Positions 18,693-27,674 of a stretch of 48,693 bases of DNA are shown here, piece by piece. The notes beneath the pieces were generated by a model, which did no database searches, was not told the origin of the DNA, and was given only the letters and a program-made list of their open reading frames with translations. A program made the position numbers and the translations under genes. Source of the stretch: an uncultured Prochlorococcus sp. (GTDB lineage: Bacteria; Cyanobacteriota; Cyanobacteriia; PCC-6307; Cyanobiaceae); the NCBI GenBank assembly GCA_902534675.1, contig CACAQQ010000004.1:1-48693 (forward strand), in the 5' to 3' direction. Every line of letters begins with the position of its first letter. Position 1 is the first letter of the stretch.

Positions 18693-19295
18693 ATGACAAC
18701 ACTAGATAGCTCAAAAGAAATTCAAAAAAATAATTCTGAAGTTAATGAAAAACATGAAGACTTCAGAATGTTTGGTCTTATAACTTTCCTAATTGCGGAC
18801 GGAATGACTTTTGCTGGATTCTTTGCTGCTTATTTAACTTATAAAGCAGTAAATCCTTTGCCAGATGGTGCTATTTATGAATTAGAACTACCAATACCTA
18901 CTCTCAATACAATTTTGTTACTTGTTAGTAGTGCAACTTTCCATAAAGCAGGCAAAGCACTTTTAAAAGATAAAAACTCAGATTCCCAAAAATGGTTATT
19001 TTTTACTGCTTTTCTTGGAATTATATTTTTAATATGTCAATTATTTGAATATTTTCATTTACCTTTTGGATTAACCGATAATTTATTTGCAAGTACTTTT
19101 TATGCTCTAACTGGTTTTCATGGATTACATGTCACTTTAGGCACTTTAATGATTTTAATTATTGCTTGGCAATCGAGAATCAATGGCGGAAGATTAACCA
19201 GTCAAAATATGTTTCCATTGGAAGCTGTTGAATTGTACTGGCATTTTGTAGATGGAATATGGGTTGTTTTATTTATTATTTTGTATCTTTTATAA
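18693..19295 (+). CDS. ctaE: Cytochrome c oxidase subunit III
   Basis: A 200-aa subunit III with about five membrane helices, shorter than the seven-helix mitochondrial form but normal for cyanobacteria. Conserved elements include GLITFLIADGMTFAGFFAAY, TGFHGLHVTLGT and the closing VELYWHFVDGIWVVLFIILY with the HFVD motif. It begins 6 nt after ctaD and closes the ctaCDE operon. Confidence 0.96.
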   Translation: MTTLDSSKEIQKNNSEVNEKHEDFRMFGLITFLIADGMTFAGFFAAYLTYKAVNPLPDGAIYELELPIPTLNTILLLVSSATFHKAGKALLKDKNSDSQKWLFFTAFLGIIFLICQLFEYFHLPFGLTDNLFASTFYALTGFHGLHVTLGTLMILIIAWQSRINGGRLTSQNMFPLEAVELYWHFVDGIWVVLFIILYLL

Positions 19296-19392
19296 GAAAC
19301 AAAATTTCAAAAATTAAATATATTTTTTATTAATTTATATTGCCACATTTCTCCTTTTTAGTAAGAATATATAATTATGAATTTGTCAGATA

Positions 19393-19746
19393 ATGCTAGA
19401 AGGAAAAGAACTTCTTGAAAAAGCAAAGTTATTAAGTAAAAAATCTGAAGATGAGATAGCAAAAGGTTGTGGGTACGTAGGTCCAAGTGGAAGAATCTTA
19501 AGAAAAAGTTTTTATAGGGCGCTTGTCGAAGCTAAGGGTTACAAAATAGGAAAGGGACGTTTGGGGAAAAATGGTAATAGAGCTTCAAGAGGTAGACAGA
19601 CAGAATTCAAAACTAAAGTTCATGGCAATGGGAACCTATTAATTGGTCATGCCTACACCAAAAAATTAGGTCTAGAGCCTGGTCAGGAATTTAAAATCGA
19701 TCTTAAAAAAGAGTCAAAAACAATTTATCTGATTCCATTAAATTAA
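19393..19746 (+). CDS. cyAbrB-family transcriptional regulator
   Basis: A 117-aa protein of the cyanobacterial AbrB family, DNA-binding regulators tied to carbon/nitrogen balance in model strains. An N-terminal region (about 1-60, GKELLEKAKLLSKKSEDEI then GYVGPSGRILRKSFYRAL) is followed by a basic linker and the C-terminal AbrB-like fold (GNLLIGHAYTKKLGLEPGQEF). Full length for the family. Preceded by 97 nt after ctaE, so probably under its own promoter. Confidence 0.9.
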   Translation: MLEGKELLEKAKLLSKKSEDEIAKGCGYVGPSGRILRKSFYRALVEAKGYKIGKGRLGKNGNRASRGRQTEFKTKVHGNGNLLIGHAYTKKLGLEPGQEFKIDLKKESKTIYLIPLN

Positions 19747-19756
19747 AAAATATATT

Positions 19757-20410
19757 TTACCAACCGTTTTCTTTAAGCCACTCGGAAGAAATATTATTAG
19801 AAGATAAATCTTGATTACTATTTTTATTAAATAAAAGTAATTTCTCTACATATTTAATTAATGCATCTGCCTCAAGGTTTACGCTGTCACCGATATTTAA
19901 TTTATTCAGATTTGTGTTATGCCAAGTATGAGGAATTATCGCAATAGTAAATATTTCTCCTTCCCGCTCATATTTTGCAATCGTAAGACTTATACCATTT
20001 ACACAAATACTCCCTTTATTAACAACATATTTTGAAAAATTATTATTTTTCCACTTTATTGATAAGAGCCAAGATTTCTCTAATTTTTCTATATTCTCAA
20101 CTGTTCCAAGACCATCAACATGTCCGCTGACTATATGCCCTCCTAGACGGTCAGACACCCTAAGAGCGGGCTCCAAATTAACAATCTGATTCAGGTTCGA
20201 CTTTACGCCTAAAGTTGTTTTTTTTAATGTCTCCTCACTAACATCAACAGTAAATTTATTTTGAAAAATCTCTTTAACTGTCAAACAAATTCCATCAACA
20301 GCTATGCTGTCACCGATTGCCATATCAAATAAATTATCTAGAATTTCAATTTCTAAAATATTTTTTTCTTGTCTTAGTTTTCCAACTGATTGAATTATTC
20401 CTGTAAACAT
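19757..20410 (-). CDS. ribE: Riboflavin synthase alpha chain
   Basis: The enzyme dismutates two 6,7-dimethyl-8-ribityllumazine molecules to riboflavin. The 217-aa sequence begins with the hallmark MFTGIIQSVG and holds two lumazine-binding repeats: the first with DGICLTV, the second with GGHIVSGHVDG and NGISLTIA. Length is normal. It is convergent with the cyAbrB gene (10 nt) and divergent from the aldo/keto reductase. Confidence 0.95.
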   Translation of the reverse strand: MFTGIIQSVGKLRQEKNILEIEILDNLFDMAIGDSIAVDGICLTVKEIFQNKFTVDVSEETLKKTTLGVKSNLNQIVNLEPALRVSDRLGGHIVSGHVDGLGTVENIEKLEKSWLLSIKWKNNNFSKYVVNKGSICVNGISLTIAKYEREGEIFTIAIIPHTWHNTNLNKLNIGDSVNLEADALIKYVEKLLLFNKNSNQDLSSNNISSEWLKENGW

Positions 20411-20522
20411 AGATTTAAGAAAAATATTTTTGCAAAATTTTGTATTTACTTTAATTTACTTTAAATGATTTTCAACTATAAATAAATTAAAGAGTAAATA
20501 AAAAGAAATTGATCATATTTAG

Positions 20523-21665
20523 ATGATTATTAATTCACAAAAAAGATCATTTGGTAGAGGGGCGAAAGTGAGCTTATTCACTTTGGGGACAATGCGAGCA
20601 ACTGAAAGTCTCGAAAAAATGTATAGCATAATAAAAAATGCATATTATGTAGGAATTAACCACATAGAAACAGCACCCTCTTATGGTGATGCTGAATCAC
20701 TTATTGGAAATTCAATAAAAAAATTAGCAATAGAAGAGAATATAAAAGAAGAAAATTGGGTGATTACTTCCAAAGTTTTACCAAAGGGTGATTTTAACTT
20801 TTTAAAAAATAATTTTAAAAATTCTCTGAAAAATTTAAATCGCGAGAAAATTAATAATCTTGCAATTCACGGACTCAACTTAAAACAACATCTAGATTGG
20901 GTTCTTGCTGGAGAGGGTAAGAAATTCATATCTTGGATACTTGAGAAGGAACTAGTTGATCAAGTCGGTTTTAGTTCTCACGGAAGTTATTCACTAATTA
21001 AAGATGCAATTAAATGTGAAGTTTTTACTTTTTGTAGTCTTCATTTACATTATTTAGATCAATCTAAGATTGCTTTAGCAGAGGAAGCTATAAAAAAAGG
21101 TATGGGAGTTTTAGCAATATCACCTGCAGATAAAGGCGGTAGATTATATTCTCCAAGTGATATTTTGATAGAGGCCTCTAAGCCTTTTCATCCATTAGAA
21201 TTAGCGTATCGATTTCTTCTAGCAAAAGGCATTACAACTTTATCCTTGGGGGCGACAAACAAAAAAGATTTTGAATTTGCGCATAAACTTAGAAACTCAT
21301 TCGAGAAGCTTACAGAACTTGAAAAAAGCGCCCTTAATAATATTGAGGAAGTTTCTAATGAAAGATTAAACTCAACCAAATGTGAACAATGTAGATCTTG
21401 TCTTCCATGTCCAAATGAAGTGCCTATTCCAGAAATACTTCGTTTAAGAAATATATCTGTTGGTTATGGCCAATTAGAATTTTCAAAAGAAAGATATAAT
21501 TTAATAGGAAAAGCTGGCCACTGGTGGGAAGAAAAAAATTCCTCATTTTGTCAAGAATGTAATGAATGTGTTCCTAAATGTCCTTGTAAATTAGATATAC
21601 CAAATTTATTAAAGGAAACTCATAACTTATTAATTGAAAATCCTACAAAAAGATTATGGGGATAA
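20523..21665 (+). CDS. Aldo/keto reductase with C-terminal 4Fe-4S ferredoxin domain
   Basis: A 380-aa fusion-type protein. Residues 1-275 are an aldo/keto reductase barrel (HIETAPSYGDAESLIG, LAIHG, VGFSSHG, ILEKEL; C-terminal ITTLSLGATN). The last 95 residues carry two cluster motifs: C-x2-C-x2-C-x2-C followed by P (CEQCRSCLPCP) and C-x2-C-x2-C-x3-C-P (CQECNECVPKCP), each fit for a 4Fe-4S centre. Such proteins are widespread and their substrates unknown. The gene overlaps the convergent binding-protein gene by 12 nt. Confidence 0.9.
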   Translation: MIINSQKRSFGRGAKVSLFTLGTMRATESLEKMYSIIKNAYYVGINHIETAPSYGDAESLIGNSIKKLAIEENIKEENWVITSKVLPKGDFNFLKNNFKNSLKNLNREKINNLAIHGLNLKQHLDWVLAGEGKKFISWILEKELVDQVGFSSHGSYSLIKDAIKCEVFTFCSLHLHYLDQSKIALAEEAIKKGMGVLAISPADKGGRLYSPSDILIEASKPFHPLELAYRFLLAKGITTLSLGATNKKDFEFAHKLRNSFEKLTELEKSALNNIEEVSNERLNSTKCEQCRSCLPCPNEVPIPEILRLRNISVGYGQLEFSKERYNLIGKAGHWWEEKNSSFCQECNECVPKCPCKLDIPNLLKETHNLLIENPTKRLWG

Positions 21666-22652
21666 GGACTCATTCCAGATATTTTTAAGATTAATTTTTT
21701 GTTCATTTGTTAAGACAGGGAAGGACCAACTATTTTCCCAACATTTCTCAGAAGGTCCTGAGATGGGGAACATTTCAGTTTTATATTTACTTTGCAAATA
21801 ATAACTATTGAATGGAAGATACCAACCCTGACTTACTAATTTATCTACTATTGATTTATTTTCTAAAGATTTAATCCATTTAATTAATATTGCATTATTT
21901 AGATTTGATCGACTAAGTAGAAAATGCCACATCAAAGGTACGCCTTGGCTAGGGAAAACTAAAGAAAGCCTTGGATCTATTTTTAAATATTTTGAACAAA
22001 GACTATAAGGAACTATTGCAACAATAGCATCAGAATTAATCAACCAATTGAGCATATTTTTATCATCAAATAACATTGCTTGACTCTTGAGTTTTTTTAA
22101 AGAATTAGATGAATTAATTTTTTGAGCAATTGACAATATTATTCTAGGACTTTGTGGAAAAATAATTTTCCCAGTTAATTTTTTAGAAAGCAGAAAATCC
22201 CAAGATGTTCTTGCTGAATTTATTAAGTCTTTATTATTTTTAATGATAATTGTATAGGGTACTACGCCAATAGGAAATAATTTTCTCCTCAGATTTTGAT
22301 TAAAGCTTCCCAAAAAATCTATTGATCTCTTATCCAAATTTTCGAACAGTGCATATTCATTTATTTTTTCAAATTCTGAAAAATCTATACTAGAAATCCA
22401 TCCATCATTTATTAAAGTAAAGTCAGAATTGAGAATTGTGTTCCTATTTTTTTGTAGCCGAATATTTTCAAAATTAATTTTTTCCTGCTTCCAATCTTTT
22501 GGAATCGTATCTTTAAAAGATTCTGGATAAAAAGAATTTTGTAATGCAATTTTTACTTTATTAGGTAGATTACTGCAAGAGTTTAAGAAAAATAAAAGCG
22601 AAAGCTTACCACAATTTAAAAATTCTCTTCTGGTTGCAAATTTTGAAAACAT
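21654..22652 (-). CDS. Putative extracellular solute-binding (PotD-like) lipoprotein
   Basis: A 332-aa exported protein. The N-terminus has a twin arginine (RREFLNCGKLSLLFFL, residues 8-23) and a lipobox-like NSC with Cys26. The rest resembles the two-lobe binding proteins of the spermidine/iron family (ILNSDFTLINDGWISS, FPIGVVPYTIIIKN, WDFLLSKKLTGKIIFPQSPR, DAIVAIVPYS), but weakly. No transporter genes lie next to it; the CobT-like gene is directly upstream with no spacer. The ligand is unknown and the assignment is by overall pattern. Confidence 0.65.
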   Translation of the reverse strand: MFSKFATRREFLNCGKLSLLFFLNSCSNLPNKVKIALQNSFYPESFKDTIPKDWKQEKINFENIRLQKNRNTILNSDFTLINDGWISSIDFSEFEKINEYALFENLDKRSIDFLGSFNQNLRRKLFPIGVVPYTIIIKNNKDLINSARTSWDFLLSKKLTGKIIFPQSPRIILSIAQKINSSNSLKKLKSQAMLFDDKNMLNWLINSDAIVAIVPYSLCSKYLKIDPRLSLVFPSQGVPLMWHFLLSRSNLNNAILIKWIKSLENKSIVDKLVSQGWYLPFNSYYLQSKYKTEMFPISGPSEKCWENSWSFPVLTNEQKINLKNIWNESLSP

Positions 22653-23810
22653 TCAGCAATCCTTCTCTAAAGAAATTTGACCTAGGCCCTTCATCATTTC
22701 CAGATTTTGTTGACACAATGAAACTATTTCTTCATTTTTAAATCCATCTAAGAAAGCAAGCAATGATATTCCACCAGCACCTACACCTTCTTTTACATGA
22801 CCTAATTCATAATCCTTCAATTCTTTGTATTTTGAAGATTTGAAATTTAAAGGACTGGCTAAACCTAATAATTTGACATCATATTTTTCATTAATTAGAT
22901 TTACTAAATCATTTAAAGAATTATCTTTCACAAGCCATCCAGTTGTTGCAATAAAAACATCTTCAATAAATTCATCTTTATTTTTTTCATCTAAAAATTC
23001 TAATACAAGCAAAATGACTGCTAACATCTGACTTCCTCCAGACAATATTACAGGCTGTTTTACTAACCTGGCACCAATTAATAGACCCATTGAGAAAGCT
23101 TGGAAAGGATCACCTACTGCCGCGACAACATCAAAAGAGTCGGAATCAGCCTTGAAATTTGCATTGTAAAGTCCTTTTTTAATTACTTGTCTTCTTAGTT
23201 CTCTTGGAGCTTTAAATAAACTACTCCCTACTAAATTAGATACCTTCAAACCAAAAGCTTCCATTACTGCCTGAGCAGTTGTGGTGCCCCCCGGTACAGA
23301 TTCAGAAATTAAAACTGGTTGTTTTAAGGATTTTCCTATCGCAAGACCTTTTTCATAAAGATTTAAAACTCTCTCTTTAGTCATTGATTTACCAGTAGTA
23401 AGACAATTTGATGGGCCCAAATTTTTATCTTCTACAACCAAATGATTAAAATAAGGCTTTGCTCCTATTCCCAAAGGAACAATAACTGGATAAATATTTA
23501 TAAGCTTTGAACAAACATGACTGATTAGGGCCGGAGTTACTCCTGCATTGAGAAGAGGCAATTTATATTTATGATCTTTTGAAGCACCCTCAAGCAAAAA
23601 TTCGGCATCTGCGAGCGCAGTTGTTCTCCTCGATTTTGGATTAATACCTGCTGCAGAAATTCCTGGAATTTGAGATGTATTAGTGCCAGCAATTATAAGA
23701 AATATTTTTAAATTTTTAATATTCTTTTTCAGTATTTCTATCTTATTAAGTTGTCTTTTTTTATTGGATTCACTACCAAAAAAATTTATCCCTAATTCTG
23801 TACTGTACAT
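22653..23810 (-). CDS. CobT-like nicotinate-nucleotide:benzimidazole phosphoribosyltransferase family protein
   Basis: A 385-aa protein of the CobT-related family found in cyanobacteria and archaea (the TIGR00303 type). Recognised features are FLIIAGTNTSQIPGISAAG near the start, TALADAEFLLEGA, LLNAGVTPALI, SESVPGGTTTAQAVMEAFG and LSGGSQMLAVILLVLEF. Classical CobT activates the lower ligand base of cobalamin. As Prochlorococcus makes pseudocobalamin with an adenine base, this enzyme may use adenine or handle another base. Its stop codon abuts the start of the binding-protein gene. Confidence 0.85.
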   Translation of the reverse strand: MYSTELGINFFGSESNKKRQLNKIEILKKNIKNLKIFLIIAGTNTSQIPGISAAGINPKSRRTTALADAEFLLEGASKDHKYKLPLLNAGVTPALISHVCSKLINIYPVIVPLGIGAKPYFNHLVVEDKNLGPSNCLTTGKSMTKERVLNLYEKGLAIGKSLKQPVLISESVPGGTTTAQAVMEAFGLKVSNLVGSSLFKAPRELRRQVIKKGLYNANFKADSDSFDVVAAVGDPFQAFSMGLLIGARLVKQPVILSGGSQMLAVILLVLEFLDEKNKDEFIEDVFIATTGWLVKDNSLNDLVNLINEKYDVKLLGLASPLNFKSSKYKELKDYELGHVKEGVGAGGISLLAFLDGFKNEEIVSLCQQNLEMMKGLGQISLEKDC

Positions 23811-23821
23811 TCTTACTTTTT

Positions 23822-24460
23822 TTAATTATTAAAATCAACTAAGCTATTTAACAATCTTGGAGGATCTGGGATGGTTAATTTGAATCTAGGGAACAGAGAA
23901 TAGGCAACTACATGTACAGTTAGAACATAAACTATTTCTTGAAAAATTATTAATAAAATTGCACCTAATTGTATACTCAAAATTGAGGGATATAAAGGTA
24001 AATTAAATAATCCAATTAACTTTTCTATTAGACCATAACTCGCTCTAGTAATTAACACCCAAAGATTATCTCCAACCAACGTAGATAACGCTATTACTCT
24101 TATTAAGAAGCCAAGGGTTCCAATAACAACTCCCCCAGTTAAACTAAGTTTCCAACTCTTTTCTTTAAACCAACACCAACCTAACCAAAAAGCCAAAATC
24201 CCATAAGGAAATAAAAATAAAGTTCCTCTAACAGGACCCATAATTATGAATAAAAGTAGAAATTGTACTAAAAGTCCTTCCAATGCAATTTTAGTTCCTC
24301 TTCTCAAGTGCAACAAGATCATTGGGAGGGGTAAAATCAACCTTAATAAAGCTCCCCCAATTGGCAGATAATATAATGCAACCCATAATAAAGACGAAAG
24401 AGATGCTAAATAAGAGGTCTCGACAATATTTAATGCTTCAGTTTTTGTTGTTATTTTCAT
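23822..24460 (-). CDS. DUF2232 family membrane protein
   Basis: A 212-aa integral membrane protein with about six helices and few charged residues. The pattern (LPIGGALLRLILPLPMILLHLRRG, GPVRGTLFLFPYGILAFWLG) matches the DUF2232 / ECF-S-like family conserved in cyanobacteria. Function is unknown. It is 11 nt upstream of the CobT-like gene and 20 nt downstream of the small lipoprotein gene, on one strand with topA, so it may be read as topA-lipoprotein-DUF2232-cobT-like. Confidence 0.82.
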   Translation of the reverse strand: MKITTKTEALNIVETSYLASLSSLLWVALYYLPIGGALLRLILPLPMILLHLRRGTKIALEGLLVQFLLLFIIMGPVRGTLFLFPYGILAFWLGWCWFKEKSWKLSLTGGVVIGTLGFLIRVIALSTLVGDNLWVLITRASYGLIEKLIGLFNLPLYPSILSIQLGAILLIIFQEIVYVLTVHVVAYSLFPRFKLTIPDPPRLLNSLVDFNN

Positions 24461-24480
24461 TTTTTGTTGAATATTTTTAA

Positions 24481-24885
24481 TTAATTTTTATTCATACTTT
24501 TACTTTTTGAATCTAAGATGCGTTCAATCTTTTCTATTTCAAAATTTACCTCAGAATTACTCAATATGGAACTTAACTCTTCCGTGGGATCTTTTGGATC
24601 TACATCTTTTAAAATGAATATTATTTTGTAAGATTGAAGCTCAATTTTTCTTTTTTTTGAAAGATTCTTAATTTTTTTATTTTTTTTATCATCAAATTTT
24701 TTGTTTTCTTTTTCTAAATTTATATCGTTTTTATTTAATAAGTTATTTTGTAAATCTTCATTTTTATTTGTTTTTTCTAAATCATTAAAACTACTTTCAA
24801 GAAAATTTCCAATCCTCCCTCCAGAACATGATTGCAAGAAAATTAAAAAAATTAATAAAAAAAATTCTTTTTTTTTAAAAATCAT
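24481..24885 (-). CDS. Small putative lipoprotein, 134 aa
   Basis: No family recognised. The N-terminus is basic then hydrophobic (FFLLIFLIF) and ends in a lipobox LQSC with Cys20, so it should be lipidated by Lgt. The mature part is rich in Asn, Lys, Glu and Asp, with a low-complexity Lys/Asn stretch (about 30-75), then a more regular segment (IIFILKDVDPKDPTEELSSI). It begins 7 nt after the topA stop. Confidence 0.75.
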   Translation of the reverse strand: MIFKKKEFFLLIFLIFLQSCSGGRIGNFLESSFNDLEKTNKNEDLQNNLLNKNDINLEKENKKFDDKKNKKIKNLSKKRKIELQSYKIIFILKDVDPKDPTEELSSILSNSEVNFEIEKIERILDSKSKSMNKN

Positions 24886-24892
24886 ATTTTTT

Positions 24893-27499
24893 CTAACTTT
24901 TCTTTTCCCTTGTAGTTTTTTTATTACTAATCTTTGTTTTTTTTAAAATTGCGCCTTTTTTGTCTTTTAGTTTTTCTTCTAAAAGAGAGACTGCGTTATC
25001 TATCGTAAATTTTTCTATGTCAGTATCTTTGGCAATCGAAACATTGGTTTTACCACATTTTAAATAGACGCCATATCTTCCATTTAATATTTGAATTTTT
25101 TCTTTAAATTCTTTCGGTTTTCCAAAGTCTTTAAGAACCTCTTGACCACCTCTACCCATTTTTGGCATCGCAAGAATTTCTAATGCTCGTTCTATATCAA
25201 CTGTAAAAACATCATCCTCTTTCTTTAAGGATCTGTTTTCAGATTCATTTTCATTTTTAATCCATTTGATATAAGGGCCAAATCTTCCTCTATCAGCCTC
25301 AACAAATCCTCCTTCAGGATGAGCTCCTAACAATCTAGGCAAACTTAATAGTACAAGAGCCTCATCAAGAGTGAGATCATCAGTTTTCAACTCTTTAGGT
25401 AATGAAGCTCTTCTGGGTTTAGCTTTATCTTGATCATTATTTCCCAATTGTACGTATGGTCCATAAGGGCCAAATCTTAAAAAGACTTTTTCCCCAGTTT
25501 TGGGATCAGTGCCAAGATCTGATGGGCCACTTAAAATTTGATCAACTTGCTTTATATCTAAATCTCCAGGAGTAATATCCATTGGAAGATTACCTTTAGC
25601 CTGAATTTCGTTACCAGATTCATCAATTTTTGTACCTTCAAGCCAAGGTCCATTTGAGCCTATTCTGACTACGCAAGGAAGGTCTTCGAAATCAACTTGT
25701 CTATAAGCTTTACCATCAATATTACCCTCTGTTTTCTGAACTTTTACCTCCAATCCATTTTTACCTTTGTAGAAAGTTTCGAGATATGGTAGCCACTCAA
25801 GATTGCCTGAAGATATTTCATCCAATGAAGATTCCATTTTTGCAGTAAATGTAGTATCAACCAGATCAGGAAAATGTTCTTCTAATAGAGCAGTAACAGC
25901 AAAAGCTGTAAACGTTGGAGCCAAAGTATTGGAGGATATATTCGCATAACCTCTGTCCACTATTGTCCCAATAATGCTTGCATAGGTAGAAGGTCTTCCA
26001 ATCCCTTCTTTTTCAAGTACCTTAACTAATGCAGCCTCTGTATATCTTGCAGGAGGTTTAGTTTCATGAAAAGTAGATTCCTTATTGCTAACTTCAAGAC
26101 ATGTTCCTGTTGTTAAGTTTGGGAGAATAATTTCTTGTTGTTCAAGGGATGTACTTGGGTCATCACTTCCCTCTACATAAGCTCTGAAGAATCCTGCGAA
26201 ATCAATACTTTTCCCGCTCGATTTAAATAATCCATCCCCCACTCTAATTTCAGCATTAATCATTGTTAGCCTAGCTTCCGCCATTTGACTAGCAACAGTT
26301 CTTTTCCAGATTAAATCGTAAAGAGATAAGTCTCTACCAGTTAGATTAGTTTCCTTAGGTGTTTTAAATACCTCACCTGCAGGCCTAATAGCTTCGTGTG
26401 CTTCTTGAGCATTTCTTGCAGTTGAATTAAATTGTCTTGGTGAGTTAGATAAATATTCTTTTCCATACATAGAACTGACACATTCTCTAGCAGCTCTTGT
26501 GGCTTGTTCGGAAAGATGCACTGAATCAGTTCTCATATATGTTATGAAACCTCTCTCATATAGCCCTTGTGCACATCTCATAGTTTCTCTAGCAGACAAA
26601 CGAAGCTTCCTATTTGCTTCTTGTTGTAGTGTGCTAGTTGTAAATGGAGGAACTGGCTTACGAGTGGATGGCTTTTTTTCGATTTTTGAGACTAACCAAT
26701 CCTCTGAGGAAAAAGTCTTCAATAAATCATTTACTTTTTCTTCTCCAATTATTAAGGATTTATTTCCTTGTTTTAATTTACCGGTCTGTTCATCGAAATC
26801 GGAACCATTAGAAATTCTTTGACCGTTTAAACTGAACAACTTAGTTTCGAAAGTAATATTATCTTTTACTAGGGATGCTTTAATCCCCCAGTAACTAGCT
26901 TTTTTAAAGGATCTTCTTTCTCTCTCTCTCCTAACAAGAAGTCTTACAGAAACTGATTGAACTCGACCTGCAGATAATCGAGGGGCTACCTTCTTCCAAA
27001 GTAAAGGGGATAATTCATATCCAAAAAGCCTGTCCAAGATTCTTCTTGTTTCTTGAGCCTGAACAAGTTCCATATCAATTTCTCTTGTTTGGTCTAAAGC
27101 TTTATTAATTGCTTTTTTCGTAATTTCATGAAAAACCATTCTCTTGGTTGGTATTTTAGGCTTAAGTATTTGCAGGAGATGCCAGCTAATACTCTCTCCC
27201 TCTCTATCTTCATCAGTTGCCAGTAAAAGCTGGGTCGCACCTTTCAATGCATCTTTTAACTCTTTAACAACCTTTTTCTTATCTTTTGGAACTATATAAA
27301 GTGGTTCAAAATCTTCTGTTGTATTGACTCCTATCCTTGACCACTTTTCTTTTTTTACTGCAGCAGGGATTTCGGCAGCTCCTTTTGGAAGATCTCTTAC
27401 GTGACCCATTGAAGCAAGAATTTCATAATTGGAAGGCAAAAACTTTCTTATAGTTTTTGCTTTGGTGGGACTTTCAACAATAACAAGTGTGTGATCCAA
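24893..27499 (-). CDS. topA: DNA topoisomerase I
   Basis: A type IA enzyme that relaxes negative supercoils. The 868-aa protein has the Toprim domain with ATDEDREGES (acidic residues 96-98), the active-site Tyr321 in ITYMRTDS and the HEAIRPA region. The C-terminal third has glycine-rich Topo_C repeats such as DPKTGEKVFLRFGPYGPYVQ, FVEADRGRFGPYIKW and NGRYGVYLKCGK, and a Lys-rich tail; the tetracysteine zinc fingers of E. coli TopA are absent, as usual in cyanobacteria. It is divergent from ndhB over 175 nt. Confidence 0.97.
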   Translation of the reverse strand: MDHTLVIVESPTKAKTIRKFLPSNYEILASMGHVRDLPKGAAEIPAAVKKEKWSRIGVNTTEDFEPLYIVPKDKKKVVKELKDALKGATQLLLATDEDREGESISWHLLQILKPKIPTKRMVFHEITKKAINKALDQTREIDMELVQAQETRRILDRLFGYELSPLLWKKVAPRLSAGRVQSVSVRLLVRRERERRSFKKASYWGIKASLVKDNITFETKLFSLNGQRISNGSDFDEQTGKLKQGNKSLIIGEEKVNDLLKTFSSEDWLVSKIEKKPSTRKPVPPFTTSTLQQEANRKLRLSARETMRCAQGLYERGFITYMRTDSVHLSEQATRAARECVSSMYGKEYLSNSPRQFNSTARNAQEAHEAIRPAGEVFKTPKETNLTGRDLSLYDLIWKRTVASQMAEARLTMINAEIRVGDGLFKSSGKSIDFAGFFRAYVEGSDDPSTSLEQQEIILPNLTTGTCLEVSNKESTFHETKPPARYTEAALVKVLEKEGIGRPSTYASIIGTIVDRGYANISSNTLAPTFTAFAVTALLEEHFPDLVDTTFTAKMESSLDEISSGNLEWLPYLETFYKGKNGLEVKVQKTEGNIDGKAYRQVDFEDLPCVVRIGSNGPWLEGTKIDESGNEIQAKGNLPMDITPGDLDIKQVDQILSGPSDLGTDPKTGEKVFLRFGPYGPYVQLGNNDQDKAKPRRASLPKELKTDDLTLDEALVLLSLPRLLGAHPEGGFVEADRGRFGPYIKWIKNENESENRSLKKEDDVFTVDIERALEILAMPKMGRGGQEVLKDFGKPKEFKEKIQILNGRYGVYLKCGKTNVSIAKDTDIEKFTIDNAVSLLEEKLKDKKGAILKKTKISNKKTTREKKS

Positions 27500-27606
27500 G
27501 GTTTATTTCAAAAATTGGTGTTTTTGTTCAGTTAGGGCATATTATGATTATTTGAAACTTTTTCAAGTAATTTCTTCTGAAAATTTCAAAAATCATACCT
27601 ACAAAT

Positions 27607-27612
27607 TATAAT
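27607..27612 (+). promoter_or_regulatory. Candidate -10 box for ndhB
   Basis: A perfect TATAAT in the 175-nt topA/ndhB divergent spacer, about 62 nt upstream of the ndhB GTG start. No clear -35. In such AT-rich DNA a chance match is possible. Confidence 0.35.
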
Positions 27613-27674
27613 CAAGTTAAGATTAACTCTTAGACTCTTACAATCAAACATCTAATTTAATCCAATTTAATAAA

